This document shows, piece by piece, positions 23,456 to 32,557 of a DNA stretch of 64,000 nt. A program made the position numbers and the translations under genes. Position 1 is the stretch's first letter. Every line of letters starts with the position of its first letter. The notes beneath the pieces were generated by a model. That model was not told the DNA's origin. It did no database searches and saw nothing but the letters and a program-made list of their open reading frames with translations. Source of the DNA: Roseivirga pacifica (lineage in GTDB: Bacteria > Bacteroidota > Bacteroidia > Cytophagales > Cyclobacteriaceae); contig NZ_FOIR01000004.1 of the NCBI RefSeq assembly GCF_900111145.1, forward strand, positions 1 to 64,000. Direction: 5' to 3'.

Positions 23456-26400
23456 CTAAAACAAAGCACTCACCTGTACCCTACCTAAGTGAATTGCATC
23501 ATTTTCGCCCGACTTACGGCCGTCATAACTAAGAATCAATTGCAGACCATTTCCTAACCTCTGCTGCCAATTAAGGTTCCAAGTAAGATTACTTCCTGGC
23601 CTTAAGGCTTCTAGCATTTCATAACCAATGGGAGAAGTTTCTTCGCCATTAAAAGCTATTTCTACCCACTTTAAACGTGCGCTAATCGTCCCCTTAGCTG
23701 CTTTGGAGAATCGGGTTTCTAAACCTAGTTCGTTTAATGTTGCTTCCTCATCGCTCGCCTCATCGAACACGTTCACTTTGTTTTTGAGCGAGTAGGTTCC
23801 CGTAAACCTAAGTGTGGTAAAAGGCTGCCATGTGATTGAGGGTTGCCACGTTTCTACATCAATTGTATAATTACGCGTGGTCAAAACATCCGAAATACTG
23901 GTTTTTAGTCCCTGTATGTAATTCACATCGAGCACCAATCCTCGGTTGAAAGACCAGCGTACATGCGAGCGCAAATCTCTCGAGGCATTTTTCTCAAAAC
24001 CATTGTAAAGTAACTGCTTGTTTTCCAACCTCGTAAAACCAACATCAGCACCAAACTTGGCATTGGTTCTATTAAAAAAGAGTGTGGAACGTAAACTCTC
24101 TTTGGCCGAAAGTATATCCTCTTCACTCACATTGGTTGGCCAAAGCCTAGCGAGCAGATCATCATCCGTTATTTTCGAGTCGACCGACCAAGCCGTTACG
24201 TTCGAAAAGTGCTGGATGAATTTCTTCAAACCGCCATCCTCTTTCCAGTTTCGGGGAAACTGCACATTCAATCGGTACGAAACTGTGGTATTAAATGCCT
24301 CTACGAAATCATCAGTTGGCACAAATATTTTCGCATAGTTCTTCTCATCAGGGTTAATTGCTAAGTAGAATTCATTCAGGTCCTGAACGCCATCACCGTT
24401 ATCGTCTCGCCAAGTATGTGTACCCTGCCCTGTTGGCACCGGAATAAAAATAAACTCTCTTCTCAATTCTCGGCTATTGGCCAAATTGTAATTGAGGTCT
24501 GACTGAATAATGCGTTTAAAAAAACTACCGTTCCAATCAACCCTCCCCATTATGGTTCGGTCGTCTTCAGCACTACCGTCCAAATACTCCAAATTGCGGT
24601 AAGTAAACAGCATGCTCAACCTATTAGCTTCATTTATTTGGGTATTGAAAAATGCATTGTACGTATTAGAACGGGTGTTATTGAGCAAAGCACCATTCAC
24701 CGGCAGTCTATCTTCTCTGAGCTGTACATCAACACCGTAGGTTGTTCTAAGGGTATCAGCGTTCTTAAGGTAGAAGGTATGCTCTTCAAAGTTCATTGCG
24801 GTGCTTTCCACTTCGCTGGTAACGTTATCAGTCACCGCATTCCGATCGACTTTATACCGATAGCCCGGAATGAAATACTTGGAGTTATAAGAAATGTCTA
24901 CCGAAGAGCGATTCCACTCTGATGTAACATCTGGTTGGCTATTGTGCATATAAAAGCCATCAAAAAGCAGTCTAAACCGCCCTAACTCCTTTGTTCCATT
25001 TATGTAGTGCTGAAAACCGTCAACGGCAATTCCTCGCTTTCTACCTAACAGTCTATAGCTAAGCCCGTTCAACCTGTCTTTTTGTAACGAAACGTTGGCA
25101 TTCAAAATATTCTCCGAAAATTGTTCGGTGTAATCAGCTGCATTAAAACTCCAGTCTCGGTCAAATTCTATGTACCGAATGCGATCTATAAAAGAGAACG
25201 ACTCATCATCATATTCATATGAAAGCCCCGTATTCAACTTATAGCCTTCAAGCCCCCGAATCGGCCTAGCCTTACCTTCATAAATTACCTTATAGGCCAT
25301 GCCTTTGTCATCCTCACTATCTAAATCAGAGTATAGGTTTACATCGTTTTTAGAAAAAGCCACTTCCACATCCAACTTATCGAACTTAGAAAGTTTGTAG
25401 CCGCCATTAAGGGTAAACATCGATTTCTGATTAGGCGCATAAAGTGGTGAAACCGGCTCATAATTACCGCTTGGAATGCCTGCCACCGGTGGTACCCATT
25501 CATAAACTCGACCATTTGCAGTCGTGTTTTTAAGTACATAGTTACCGTTGCCCGAACCTACTTCGCTAAACTGCACATTGTAAAAAGCTGAATCAGGATT
25601 GGTTGAGTACTCGTATATCTGATACACATTATTCTGAGCATCTTGTGCGTTGGTTTGTCTATACAAAATAAGGTTTTCATCATAGGCAACGCTATCTACT
25701 CTGCTGGTAAAAGCTTGATCGAGATTATCACCAGCATTCGCCAGAATTTCCTTTTCATCAAAACTTAAGTCGAAAGCTAAAGGCCGGTTTCTATTATCCT
25801 TTTCACTATAGTAATTCACCCCAAAGTTTAGTTTTTCGTTGGCCTGCTCATGCTCGAGCAAAAAGATCGATCGACTGTAGTTCTGATCAGAGAACTCGTA
25901 GTCTATTCTAATGCGCGTAAACTGGGTAATAAGTACCTTATTGGTAAAGGTAATTTCAGCCAGGTTGTAGTCTATTACATAGTCGTAATCATAGCCACGT
26001 TGCATTAGCTGCCCATCGATATAAACCTTTTCGGAACCAGCTAGAATAATGATAAATCGCTCATTATTGGGCCCTCGCACTCTGTACGGACCTTGCACTC
26101 CTTCAATTGGCTCAACACTCACAGAACCAAATCTACCCTTAGCCACCGAACCAGCCACGGTAGTACTTGCCTTAAAACCGCCTGGCATATCGTAGCTAGT
26201 TTTAAGTTGCCCACCCTGCACATTCTTATAATATTTCAGAAAATTAGTAGGCTCATTCTGCAGCACTACATCACCCGCCCTCAAGGAAAAATCATCATTA
26301 AAAAGCTCAATAAATACATTGTCAAAATCTTGTAACTGCTGCGTATTTCCTTCTGGTTGAAAAGGCACATTTCTATCGGTTATCACCGCCCTTAAGTTCA

Positions 26401-26899
26401 TGTTATCACTCAGCCGGCCTTCCATTTGCAGGTTGAGTGTGGAGTTAACAAAAACGTCTTGCCTATTACCAAACGATATGCCCCTACTTATGCTCCCTGT
26501 TTTTGCGATATCTTCGGTTTTAACCACTTCAACACGTTTAGGTATCGCCAGCTTTTGCTGGTACAGCACAGCATCTTTAAACAAAGCCGTAGAATCATAA
26601 ATATCGAGCGTTTTATTAGCCTTGGGAGTGTGCAAGTCGTAGGGTAAGGTTCGGTAGCAAACCCTGATGGAGTCTAACCCAGTAGGCTTACTTACTTTAA
26701 TGGTATTGGCTTGTAGATTAAAGTTGTACGCTGGCTGATTGGCCGCATCGAATCGAATTGACTCTGGAAATACAGTCAGTGAATCAAGCACTAATTCCTG
26801 ATCGAAAGTGCTAATCCATCGGCAATTCTCTCCCCCCTGTTGCGCGAGCACAGCTGGAGTTAAGAGCAATAAAAAACCGACCAGTAAAGTTCGGAGCAC
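23456..26899 (-). CDS. Large predicted outer-membrane beta-barrel protein
   Basis: An 1147-residue protein with a signal peptide (MLRTLLVGFLLLLTPAVLAQQ). The conserved stretch SRGISFGNRQDVFVNSTLNLQ lies at about residue 136. From there to the end it is dominated by alternating amphipathic strands with aromatic girdles and ends in Phe (VSALF), as outer-membrane barrels do. A WRDDNGDGVQDLNEF segment near residue 830 looks like a calcium-binding loop. Homologues are widespread in Bacteroidota, usually as hypothetical proteins. GTG is the start codon, 2 bases after the kinase gene's stop, so the two are coupled. Role unknown; structural or porin-like functions are possible. Confidence 0.72.
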   Translation of the reverse strand: MLRTLLVGFLLLLTPAVLAQQGGENCRWISTFDQELVLDSLTVFPESIRFDAANQPAYNFNLQANTIKVSKPTGLDSIRVCYRTLPYDLHTPKANKTLDIYDSTALFKDAVLYQQKLAIPKRVEVVKTEDIAKTGSISRGISFGNRQDVFVNSTLNLQMEGRLSDNMNLRAVITDRNVPFQPEGNTQQLQDFDNVFIELFNDDFSLRAGDVVLQNEPTNFLKYYKNVQGGQLKTSYDMPGGFKASTTVAGSVAKGRFGSVSVEPIEGVQGPYRVRGPNNERFIIILAGSEKVYIDGQLMQRGYDYDYVIDYNLAEITFTNKVLITQFTRIRIDYEFSDQNYSRSIFLLEHEQANEKLNFGVNYYSEKDNRNRPLAFDLSFDEKEILANAGDNLDQAFTSRVDSVAYDENLILYRQTNAQDAQNNVYQIYEYSTNPDSAFYNVQFSEVGSGNGNYVLKNTTANGRVYEWVPPVAGIPSGNYEPVSPLYAPNQKSMFTLNGGYKLSKFDKLDVEVAFSKNDVNLYSDLDSEDDKGMAYKVIYEGKARPIRGLEGYKLNTGLSYEYDDESFSFIDRIRYIEFDRDWSFNAADYTEQFSENILNANVSLQKDRLNGLSYRLLGRKRGIAVDGFQHYINGTKELGRFRLLFDGFYMHNSQPDVTSEWNRSSVDISYNSKYFIPGYRYKVDRNAVTDNVTSEVESTAMNFEEHTFYLKNADTLRTTYGVDVQLREDRLPVNGALLNNTRSNTYNAFFNTQINEANRLSMLFTYRNLEYLDGSAEDDRTIMGRVDWNGSFFKRIIQSDLNYNLANSRELRREFIFIPVPTGQGTHTWRDDNGDGVQDLNEFYLAINPDEKNYAKIFVPTDDFVEAFNTTVSYRLNVQFPRNWKEDGGLKKFIQHFSNVTAWSVDSKITDDDLLARLWPTNVSEEDILSAKESLRSTLFFNRTNAKFGADVGFTRLENKQLLYNGFEKNASRDLRSHVRWSFNRGLVLDVNYIQGLKTSISDVLTTRNYTIDVETWQPSITWQPFTTLRFTGTYSLKNKVNVFDEASDEEATLNELGLETRFSKAAKGTISARLKWVEIAFNGEETSPIGYEMLEALRPGSNLTWNLNWQQRLGNGLQLILSYDGRKSGENDAIHLGRVQVSALF

Positions 26900-26901
26900 A
26901 T

Positions 26902-29900
26902 CTAATCAATTAATGGGAATTCAAGGAAGAAGGTGGTTCCATTCATCTCTTCAGATTCAAACCATATACTCCCTCCGGCATGTTCTACCCCACGTTTTGC
27001 TATGGCCAAACCAATACCGGAGCCTTGTTCTTTGGTGCTAAATTTAGGTATAAAAATTTTGTCTTTAAGCTCAGCAGGAATCCCCAAACCATCATCGTTA
27101 AAAGTAACTCTAGCCTTGTTATGCGTTTCTTCAAGTTCAACCAACAGGTTGGTAACAGTTCCGGACTTGGCAGCTTGTGCCGCATTCAGAATCAGGTTAT
27201 TGAAAATTCGTCCTAAAAGCTTCTCATCACCCAAAACCCAAACGGCTTGTTTTGGGATGTTTGTTCTAATATTGATCTGATCTTCATGAAACAAATTGAC
27301 AGATTTCCGTAGCACCTCTGTAAGGTTCATCCGTTCACTTTGAGGAATTGGCATTTTGGCGAACGAAGAGAACGAAGTGGCTATGTCGCTCAAGGTTTCT
27401 ACCTGGCCTAGCAAGTTATCAATCGGTTTGTCAAACTCTTGCCCTAGTGCTGGCGCAGCGTTCAATACGCGCTTTAAATGCTGCAGCTTGAGCTTCATAG
27501 GAGTAAGGGGGTTTTTGATTTCGTGCGCTACTTGTTGCGCCATTTCTCGCCAAGCCGACTCCTTCTCTCGCATGGCCAGCTCCTTTTTACTCTTTTCAAG
27601 ATTCTGCAACATTTTGTTGTACTCGCGTACCATTAGGCCAATCTCATCATCTGTAGGCCAATTCAGCGGCTCATTTTCGCGCGTAAGGGTAGTCGATTTA
27701 ATCTTTTGCGTAAGGTAGGTAAATGGGTAAGTAATGATTTGAGATGCCAAGAATGAAAGCACCACGAAAATCACAAAGATAAAAGTGAATGAGTTTAAGA
27801 TGTTCGAAAGGATCTCGCGCTGCTCCATATCCAGCTGCTCTTGCGAATCGAAAAACGGCATACTCAGTACGCCCAGCAGTCGGTTATCTTCTCGCGAGCG
27901 CACACCATAATAAGTGGACTTATACGAAAGGGACCCCACCGTCTCAACATCTAATTGCTCCGTATTTCCAGACTCAACAATGCCGGCCATGGCCTTAGGT
28001 TCGGCATAGGGTGCCAATAACTCATTCTCAAAAATCAGTCTCTGGTTTGTAGCCAATAATCGGCCATTAATTGTAAACAAGTTGATATCGGCACGGGCGT
28101 ATTCGCTGATCTCCGAAATCCTATTTTCAAGGTATTCATTGTTCTCATTTTGCCCCTCCAAAAATATTTGCAACTGATTGGCAATGTTCTCTCCCGCACT
28201 TTGAGTAGTCGCCATATATTGCTGCTCCAGGTTACGCTCTACCGTATCGTTAACCAAGCGGAGCACCACAATACTTACCATAATGAGGGGTAAAAAGAAG
28301 GCAAAATTCAGCAGCAACTGAACTTTGGCTGATATGGTGGTGCCTTGTTTTCTAGCATTGGCATATGCCGCTGACCCTCCAAAAATCACAATAATCAACC
28401 CTACCATAAAGAGGAAGAAAAGAGAGAAATTGGTGATTAAGTAACGCAGTGGATAAACCGGAGTGGAAATGATGAGCACCTTATCTTCATCATTCGTTTC
28501 AAATGCTAAATGGAGATAACCCTCCAGCACTTGGCCTCTCCCAAACAGTAAATCCCTATTAACGGCCTGCCAACTAAAATCTCTGTTATAATTAAAATGG
28601 CCAGCATGATCGCCTAGTAGTTCGCTGCTAAAAAAGGCATAACTATACTTGTCTGAGTCACCGCTGCTTTCGGTTTGTTCCAAAATAAGCTGTGGTAAAA
28701 TGCTGTTATTAAGCTGCTTTCTTCTATCGAGTTTTACGAGTACATGCCCAATTACTGTATTGTACCGTAGTACATCACAGAACAAATAATACTGCTTTAG
28801 CTGGCTCGGAAATTGGGTGTTCAAAAAGTAAAGCCCTTCAAAATCGGTGCTGTTTTCAGGAACAGCATACACCTCCTTTAGTACTTCAAAGTTTATGGCA
28901 GAAGCATTACCAATCGGCTTTCCTGTACCGTTAAAAAGCAGCACTTCTATCTCGTACTTATCGAAGTAGTCACCCAAATAAACCCTTCTAACCTTTTGGC
29001 GAATAAGCTCCTTTGAAGAAAACGGATTAGAAATATTGGTTTGAACAAGAATATCGGACTGTATGTTTTTTTTAGCCTCTGACAGCAAAAACTCTGCTGT
29101 TAAATCATTCTCGGTTTGAAGATCTATGGACAGGCTCATTTTGTCCAAAAGAGCTTCTTGTTCAAGCCTATCGTTCAGTAATACTAAGCTTATTGCTGAC
29201 CAAATAAAGGCCGCTAAAAAGAAGTACAGAAAGGTATTGTAATTCAACAGCTCTAGCTGCTCTGAAAGCTGAAAATTGTAAGCCACAATTACGTATAGGA
29301 CCAACAGAACCAATAAGATGCAGTAAGTGTAGCCGAACAGCACGGCCAGTAACAAGGCTACTATCAATAAAACTGACAACACAATGTTAACTCGCCTTTT
29401 ATATACCAGCTTGCTCAGTTCTTCCAGTAAAAATTGAACCGATAAAAATGGCATAATTACGCAAAGGAAAACCACTACATAGGCAATCACCTTATGCAAC
29501 GGAAACCCTACGTCCTGCACTATATCGAATGACCATTGCCCATTTGTAAGCAAGGAGTTAAGTGTAAACACAAAAAAGAAAACCGTGATTGCGGTACACA
29601 ACACAGTTATAAGCACGCGAGTAGGACTTGTGCTGTATTGGAGTTTTTGCCGTACCGTAAAAAGTCTGTAGGCGTAACCCACAAAAATGAGCACCCACAA
29701 AACATTCAATAACAAATCGCCTAAAGATGGCTGCCAAGTGCCGTGCGCATAGAGTTTTGCATCAAAAATAGTCCACTCAAAAATGCTAAAAGGATACTCG
29801 TACAAGATCATGAAATAGCGAACCACCACAAGGCCAACGAACAATATACCTACGCTTAACCATGGCCTTTCTCTTGCATCAAAAAGGTTAGCATACTGCC

Positions 29901-30588
29901 AAACAGCAAATAAAAAGCTAAGTATCGCAAGTAGGTAAAGTGTGAATATAAGTGCCGAATAGGTGGGGTAATCTATCTTCATTCGGCTGGTGCCTGCAAA
30001 AGAAAAGAGGAAAATACCCTCCTTAGAGTACACATTAGCTTCTTCCACAGCCTGATCGCCCGACAAAACAAAAGTGGAGTGACCAAAAATATTACTGTTC
30101 AATCCACTCTCTTCAAACTCCTGTGCAATGGGCACTTGAGATGATACTGGCAACAAGGCGTAAATTTCGACTACGCGATTTTGTGCACTGTTAATCACTT
30201 TGCGCTTAACTATATATTGCCCGCTTTGCAACGGCAAAAACCTGTAAATGTAGGCTCCCTCAAGCGTTCCATACTTTGGCACAAAACGGTTGGTACTCCA
30301 AAAAATAACTTCCCCATTCTCAAAGATGAAATAGGGCATTTCTTCATTTACAGAAAACCTGCTGAATAAACGATTAAGATCGACAATGGCCTTATTGCTG
30401 ATGTTTTGGAGGTGATCGTCCAGCCTGTCTAACTCAGCATGCGTATTTTCTGTTATGGCCTCCTTGGGGTTTACACGCTGCTTTTCATCAGAAAAAATGG
30501 CTTCGTCAATGGTTAAAGTAGCCACCACAAACACCAAACTTATAAGCAACGCCTTGTGTGAAGAGAAAACTTTCAGGATTTGACTCAA
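26902..30588 (-). CDS. Giant multi-pass sensor histidine kinase (NtrY-like)
   Basis: A 1228-residue protein. An N-terminal transmembrane segment (about 12-30) and an extracytoplasmic domain (30-200) precede about eight further helices (200-470). A second outer domain spans 480-720; two helices flank 730-790; a third outer domain (about 800-930) precedes the last helix. HAMP, the phospho-acceptor His1022 (VAHEIKNPLTP) and the ATPase boxes follow: N-box Asn1131/Asn1135, G1 DDGLGIP from 1165, G2 GSGIGLA near 1189. It has no response regulator next to it. It starts with TTG; no ATG occurs before the first helix. It is co-transcribed with the barrel gene. Confidence 0.9.
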   Translation of the reverse strand: MSQILKVFSSHKALLISLVFVVATLTIDEAIFSDEKQRVNPKEAITENTHAELDRLDDHLQNISNKAIVDLNRLFSRFSVNEEMPYFIFENGEVIFWSTNRFVPKYGTLEGAYIYRFLPLQSGQYIVKRKVINSAQNRVVEIYALLPVSSQVPIAQEFEESGLNSNIFGHSTFVLSGDQAVEEANVYSKEGIFLFSFAGTSRMKIDYPTYSALIFTLYLLAILSFLFAVWQYANLFDARERPWLSVGILFVGLVVVRYFMILYEYPFSIFEWTIFDAKLYAHGTWQPSLGDLLLNVLWVLIFVGYAYRLFTVRQKLQYSTSPTRVLITVLCTAITVFFFVFTLNSLLTNGQWSFDIVQDVGFPLHKVIAYVVVFLCVIMPFLSVQFLLEELSKLVYKRRVNIVLSVLLIVALLLAVLFGYTYCILLVLLVLYVIVAYNFQLSEQLELLNYNTFLYFFLAAFIWSAISLVLLNDRLEQEALLDKMSLSIDLQTENDLTAEFLLSEAKKNIQSDILVQTNISNPFSSKELIRQKVRRVYLGDYFDKYEIEVLLFNGTGKPIGNASAINFEVLKEVYAVPENSTDFEGLYFLNTQFPSQLKQYYLFCDVLRYNTVIGHVLVKLDRRKQLNNSILPQLILEQTESSGDSDKYSYAFFSSELLGDHAGHFNYNRDFSWQAVNRDLLFGRGQVLEGYLHLAFETNDEDKVLIISTPVYPLRYLITNFSLFFLFMVGLIIVIFGGSAAYANARKQGTTISAKVQLLLNFAFFLPLIMVSIVVLRLVNDTVERNLEQQYMATTQSAGENIANQLQIFLEGQNENNEYLENRISEISEYARADINLFTINGRLLATNQRLIFENELLAPYAEPKAMAGIVESGNTEQLDVETVGSLSYKSTYYGVRSREDNRLLGVLSMPFFDSQEQLDMEQREILSNILNSFTFIFVIFVVLSFLASQIITYPFTYLTQKIKSTTLTRENEPLNWPTDDEIGLMVREYNKMLQNLEKSKKELAMREKESAWREMAQQVAHEIKNPLTPMKLKLQHLKRVLNAAPALGQEFDKPIDNLLGQVETLSDIATSFSSFAKMPIPQSERMNLTEVLRKSVNLFHEDQINIRTNIPKQAVWVLGDEKLLGRIFNNLILNAAQAAKSGTVTNLLVELEETHNKARVTFNDDGLGIPAELKDKIFIPKFSTKEQGSGIGLAIAKRGVEHAGGSIWFESEEMNGTTFFLEFPLID

Positions 30589-30716
30589 ACTAATTACCCT
30601 TTTGCTGAATGGAAACTAATAATAATTTTCACTTGATGCGAATTAGTACATTCCAAGCAAAAATGCTACCCAAATAACAAAAGGAGCAAACTACTTATAG
30701 AAAGCTCTGATTTAAG

Positions 30717-31097
30717 TTACTTCTTATTCCCGCCAAACTTTAACCCACCAAAAGCATAGAGGTAGATGATGCGGGATGTCCGAAACATAATCGGGTAGAG
30801 TAAGATAACTTCTGAAATGATTGCCAGCATGTAGACGTTCTCCGAAACTGGGTGGAAAAACATGTAGATAATGAAAGCCGACACAAGAAAAAGGCCCACA
30901 GAAAGCGCGTAACTTATATACATGGCACCATCGAAAAAGCGAGGTTCTCTTTCGAACTTAACTCCACATGAGGTACACTCCTGGTTGATTTTAGTAAACT
31001 TAGCGAGGTTGTAGGCTCCGTGTTTGAATAGTTTTCCTTCTCTGCATTGCGGGCATCTACCCTGCAAAACTGCCTGTACCTTGGACCTTTCTGACAT
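30717..31097 (-). CDS. DUF983 membrane protein with zinc-ribbon motifs
   Basis: A 126-residue protein. The N-terminal CPQC (about 15-18) and a second CTSC pair (about 41-44) form a likely zinc ribbon. Two transmembrane helices follow (about 60-80 and 85-108). This matches the DUF983 family, often found near cytochrome oxidase genes, with an unproven role in oxidase biogenesis. Its start overlaps the 91-residue gene by 41 bases. No better start exists downstream, because the next Met lies after the first Cys pair. Confidence 0.85.
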   Translation of the reverse strand: MSERSKVQAVLQGRCPQCREGKLFKHGAYNLAKFTKINQECTSCGVKFEREPRFFDGAMYISYALSVGLFLVSAFIIYMFFHPVSENVYMLAIISEVILLYPIMFRTSRIIYLYAFGGLKFGGNKK

Positions 31098-31332
31098 GCT
31101 TATTCTTTCTACTGGCTCTGTACCAAAAATACCCGATTAGCGCAGCTGCTATATACGGGGTGAAAAATAAATAGAGAATTCCGATGTTAAGATTAGAAGC
31201 CATGGAAGTATCGCCCGCACTAACAGAAGACTCTACCGAGCCTCTACACATGGCACACTGTGCCAACATAGGCAACTTTACAGTAAGCAAAAGCGCCAGG
31301 CCTAAAAACGTGCGTATCGCGATTCTTTTCAT
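31057..31332 (-). CDS. Small membrane protein with CAMC motif
   Basis: A 91-residue protein. A signal-like N-terminus (MKRIAIRTFLGLALLLTVKLPMLAQ) is followed directly by CAMCRG, then a Ser-rich stretch. One transmembrane helix (about 50-72) and a basic tail follow. The CxxC sits at the predicted periplasmic side, where it could bind metal or be redox active (inference). Similar proteins appear in Bacteroidota with no known function. A perfect -7 box ends 4 bases before the ATG. It lies 35 bases after the DUF420 gene. Confidence 0.7.
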   Translation of the reverse strand: MKRIAIRTFLGLALLLTVKLPMLAQCAMCRGSVESSVSAGDTSMASNLNIGILYLFFTPYIAAALIGYFWYRASRKNKHVRKVQGTGSFAG

Positions 31333-31336
31333 GCTT

Positions 31337-31344
31337 CAAATTTA
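31337..31344 (-). promoter_or_regulatory. -7 promoter box (TAAATTTG) of the CAMC-motif gene
   Basis: An exact TAnnTTTG match on the minus strand, ending 4 bases before the ATG at 31332. It predicts a leaderless or nearly leaderless transcript for the CAMC and DUF983 genes. Confidence 0.5.
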
Positions 31345-31367
31345 CAATCTAAACGCCTCAATTCCCA

Positions 31368-31904
31368 TTAATGTGCATAATAAGGACTAATCATTAAGTA
31401 AACTGTAACTCCGGTTACAGATACATAAAACCAAATAGGAAAAGTATATTTAACAATCTTCTTATGCTTGTCAATCATTCCATTTAGGGCATAGTAGAAG
31501 GCCAATAAAACCAAAGGAACAACACCAATAGACAACACAATGTGTGAGATCAATAAGAAGTAATAGATCGGTCGCACAATTCCCTCGCCACCAAATGGCG
31601 TAGATTCTGCACTGGCATGGTAAAGCACGTAAAGTACAAGAAATATGGCACCAAGAATAAAAGCCAAACTGTTGAACCTTTTATGTGCATCGATAAGCTT
31701 CTTTTTAACAGCAATAAATGCCACCAATAAACAGATAGCAGTAAGTGTATTTACTGCACCAATAATATGCGGCAGGGTGTAAACCCAGTCACCCAAATCT
31801 AGCTTAGTTGGCAAACCCAATAACACTGCTACGGCCACAGGAATTGCCACAGACAAAACCCTAATCCACACCAACGACTTCTTTTGATCCAATGCTGCTG
31901 CCAT
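31368..31904 (-). CDS. DUF420 membrane protein (oxidase-linked)
   Basis: A 178-residue inner-membrane protein with about five transmembrane helices, carrying the DUF420 hallmarks LPHIIGAVNTLTAI near residue 44 and VLYVLYHAS near residue 92. DUF420 members (CtaM-like) are linked to haem-copper oxidase maturation. The ATG at 31904 is preferred to a GTG at 31907. It shares one base with the stop of the SCO-like gene (TGATG), so translation is coupled. Confidence 0.88.
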   Translation of the reverse strand: MAAALDQKKSLVWIRVLSVAIPVAVAVLLGLPTKLDLGDWVYTLPHIIGAVNTLTAICLLVAFIAVKKKLIDAHKRFNSLAFILGAIFLVLYVLYHASAESTPFGGEGIVRPIYYFLLISHIVLSIGVVPLVLLAFYYALNGMIDKHKKIVKYTFPIWFYVSVTGVTVYLMISPYYAH

Positions 31905-32491
31905 CACTCTTCTATTTCAGTTTTTAATATGCGTAACTCAAGTATTAAGCGATCTGTTTCCTCTCGCTCGGTAATATTGTAATACCCTCTAATTTTATTC
32001 TGTTTATCAACCAGCACCACACGGTTGTCTATGCGTGTCATGGCCATGTCGCAAAACTTAAGTTTGGTCCAGTTGGTAGAATCAAGCACACTACGATTCC
32101 AAAATGCGTCCATAAAGCGAATACGGCTTTGGTAATTGTTAATGGCCTCAAGCGGCAAAGAAGCACTATTCACAAAGGTCATAAGCGCTATTTCCTCGTC
32201 ATTGTAAAACACATCCTGCACTCGCTCTAGCTCTTCCATTCGCAGCTTAAGCAGCGGACCATCCATTCGCTCAAAATGAACCACCTTCACCTTATTATCG
32301 GGCAAAAGATTATTGCTTACATAGTATTGTGTTTTGGCCTTGTTAAGGCAAGGAGTGCTTAATGAATCACCCAAACCCTGTTCGTAGTAAACCGGAATGG
32401 TAAACTCATTTCTACCAAACGATTTCAAGAAAAGAAATATGGCTATGGGTAGAATGATGAGTAAGAAAAGAAAGACCGCTTTTTTATTCAT
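31904..32491 (-). CDS. SCO1/SenC-like protein lacking the copper-binding cysteines
   Basis: A 195-residue protein with one N-terminal membrane anchor (residues 5-22) and an outer domain resembling SCO1/SenC. The C-terminal strand LVDKQNKIRGYYN is the clearest SCO feature, followed by the EETDRLILELRIL helix. Where SCO proteins carry CxxxC for copper (after a strand like VVDFFF), this one reads VVHFERMDGPL (about 70-80). Only Cys48 and Cys147 are present in the whole protein, and the usual His is not evident. It may be a chaperone that no longer binds copper in the usual way. It is coupled to the DUF420 gene. Confidence 0.6.
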   Translation of the reverse strand: MNKKAVFLFLLIILPIAIFLFLKSFGRNEFTIPVYYEQGLGDSLSTPCLNKAKTQYYVSNNLLPDNKVKVVHFERMDGPLLKLRMEELERVQDVFYNDEEIALMTFVNSASLPLEAINNYQSRIRFMDAFWNRSVLDSTNWTKLKFCDMAMTRIDNRVVLVDKQNKIRGYYNITEREETDRLILELRILKTEIEE

Positions 32492-32502
32492 GGTTATATA
32501 CT

Positions 32503-32536
32503 AAAAAGTCAGACCAATTTTCACCGGTCTGACTTT
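32503..32536 (-). terminator. Terminator between the oxidase operon and its accessory tail
   Basis: AAAGTCAGACC (32505-32515) pairs with GGTCTGACTTT (32526-32536) around a 10-base loop. On the minus strand a T-rich run follows. It sits after the coxIV stop and before the SCO-like gene, so it may end or attenuate the main operon. Confidence 0.75.
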
Positions 32537-32557
32537 ATTGATATTATTTAAAAGTCA

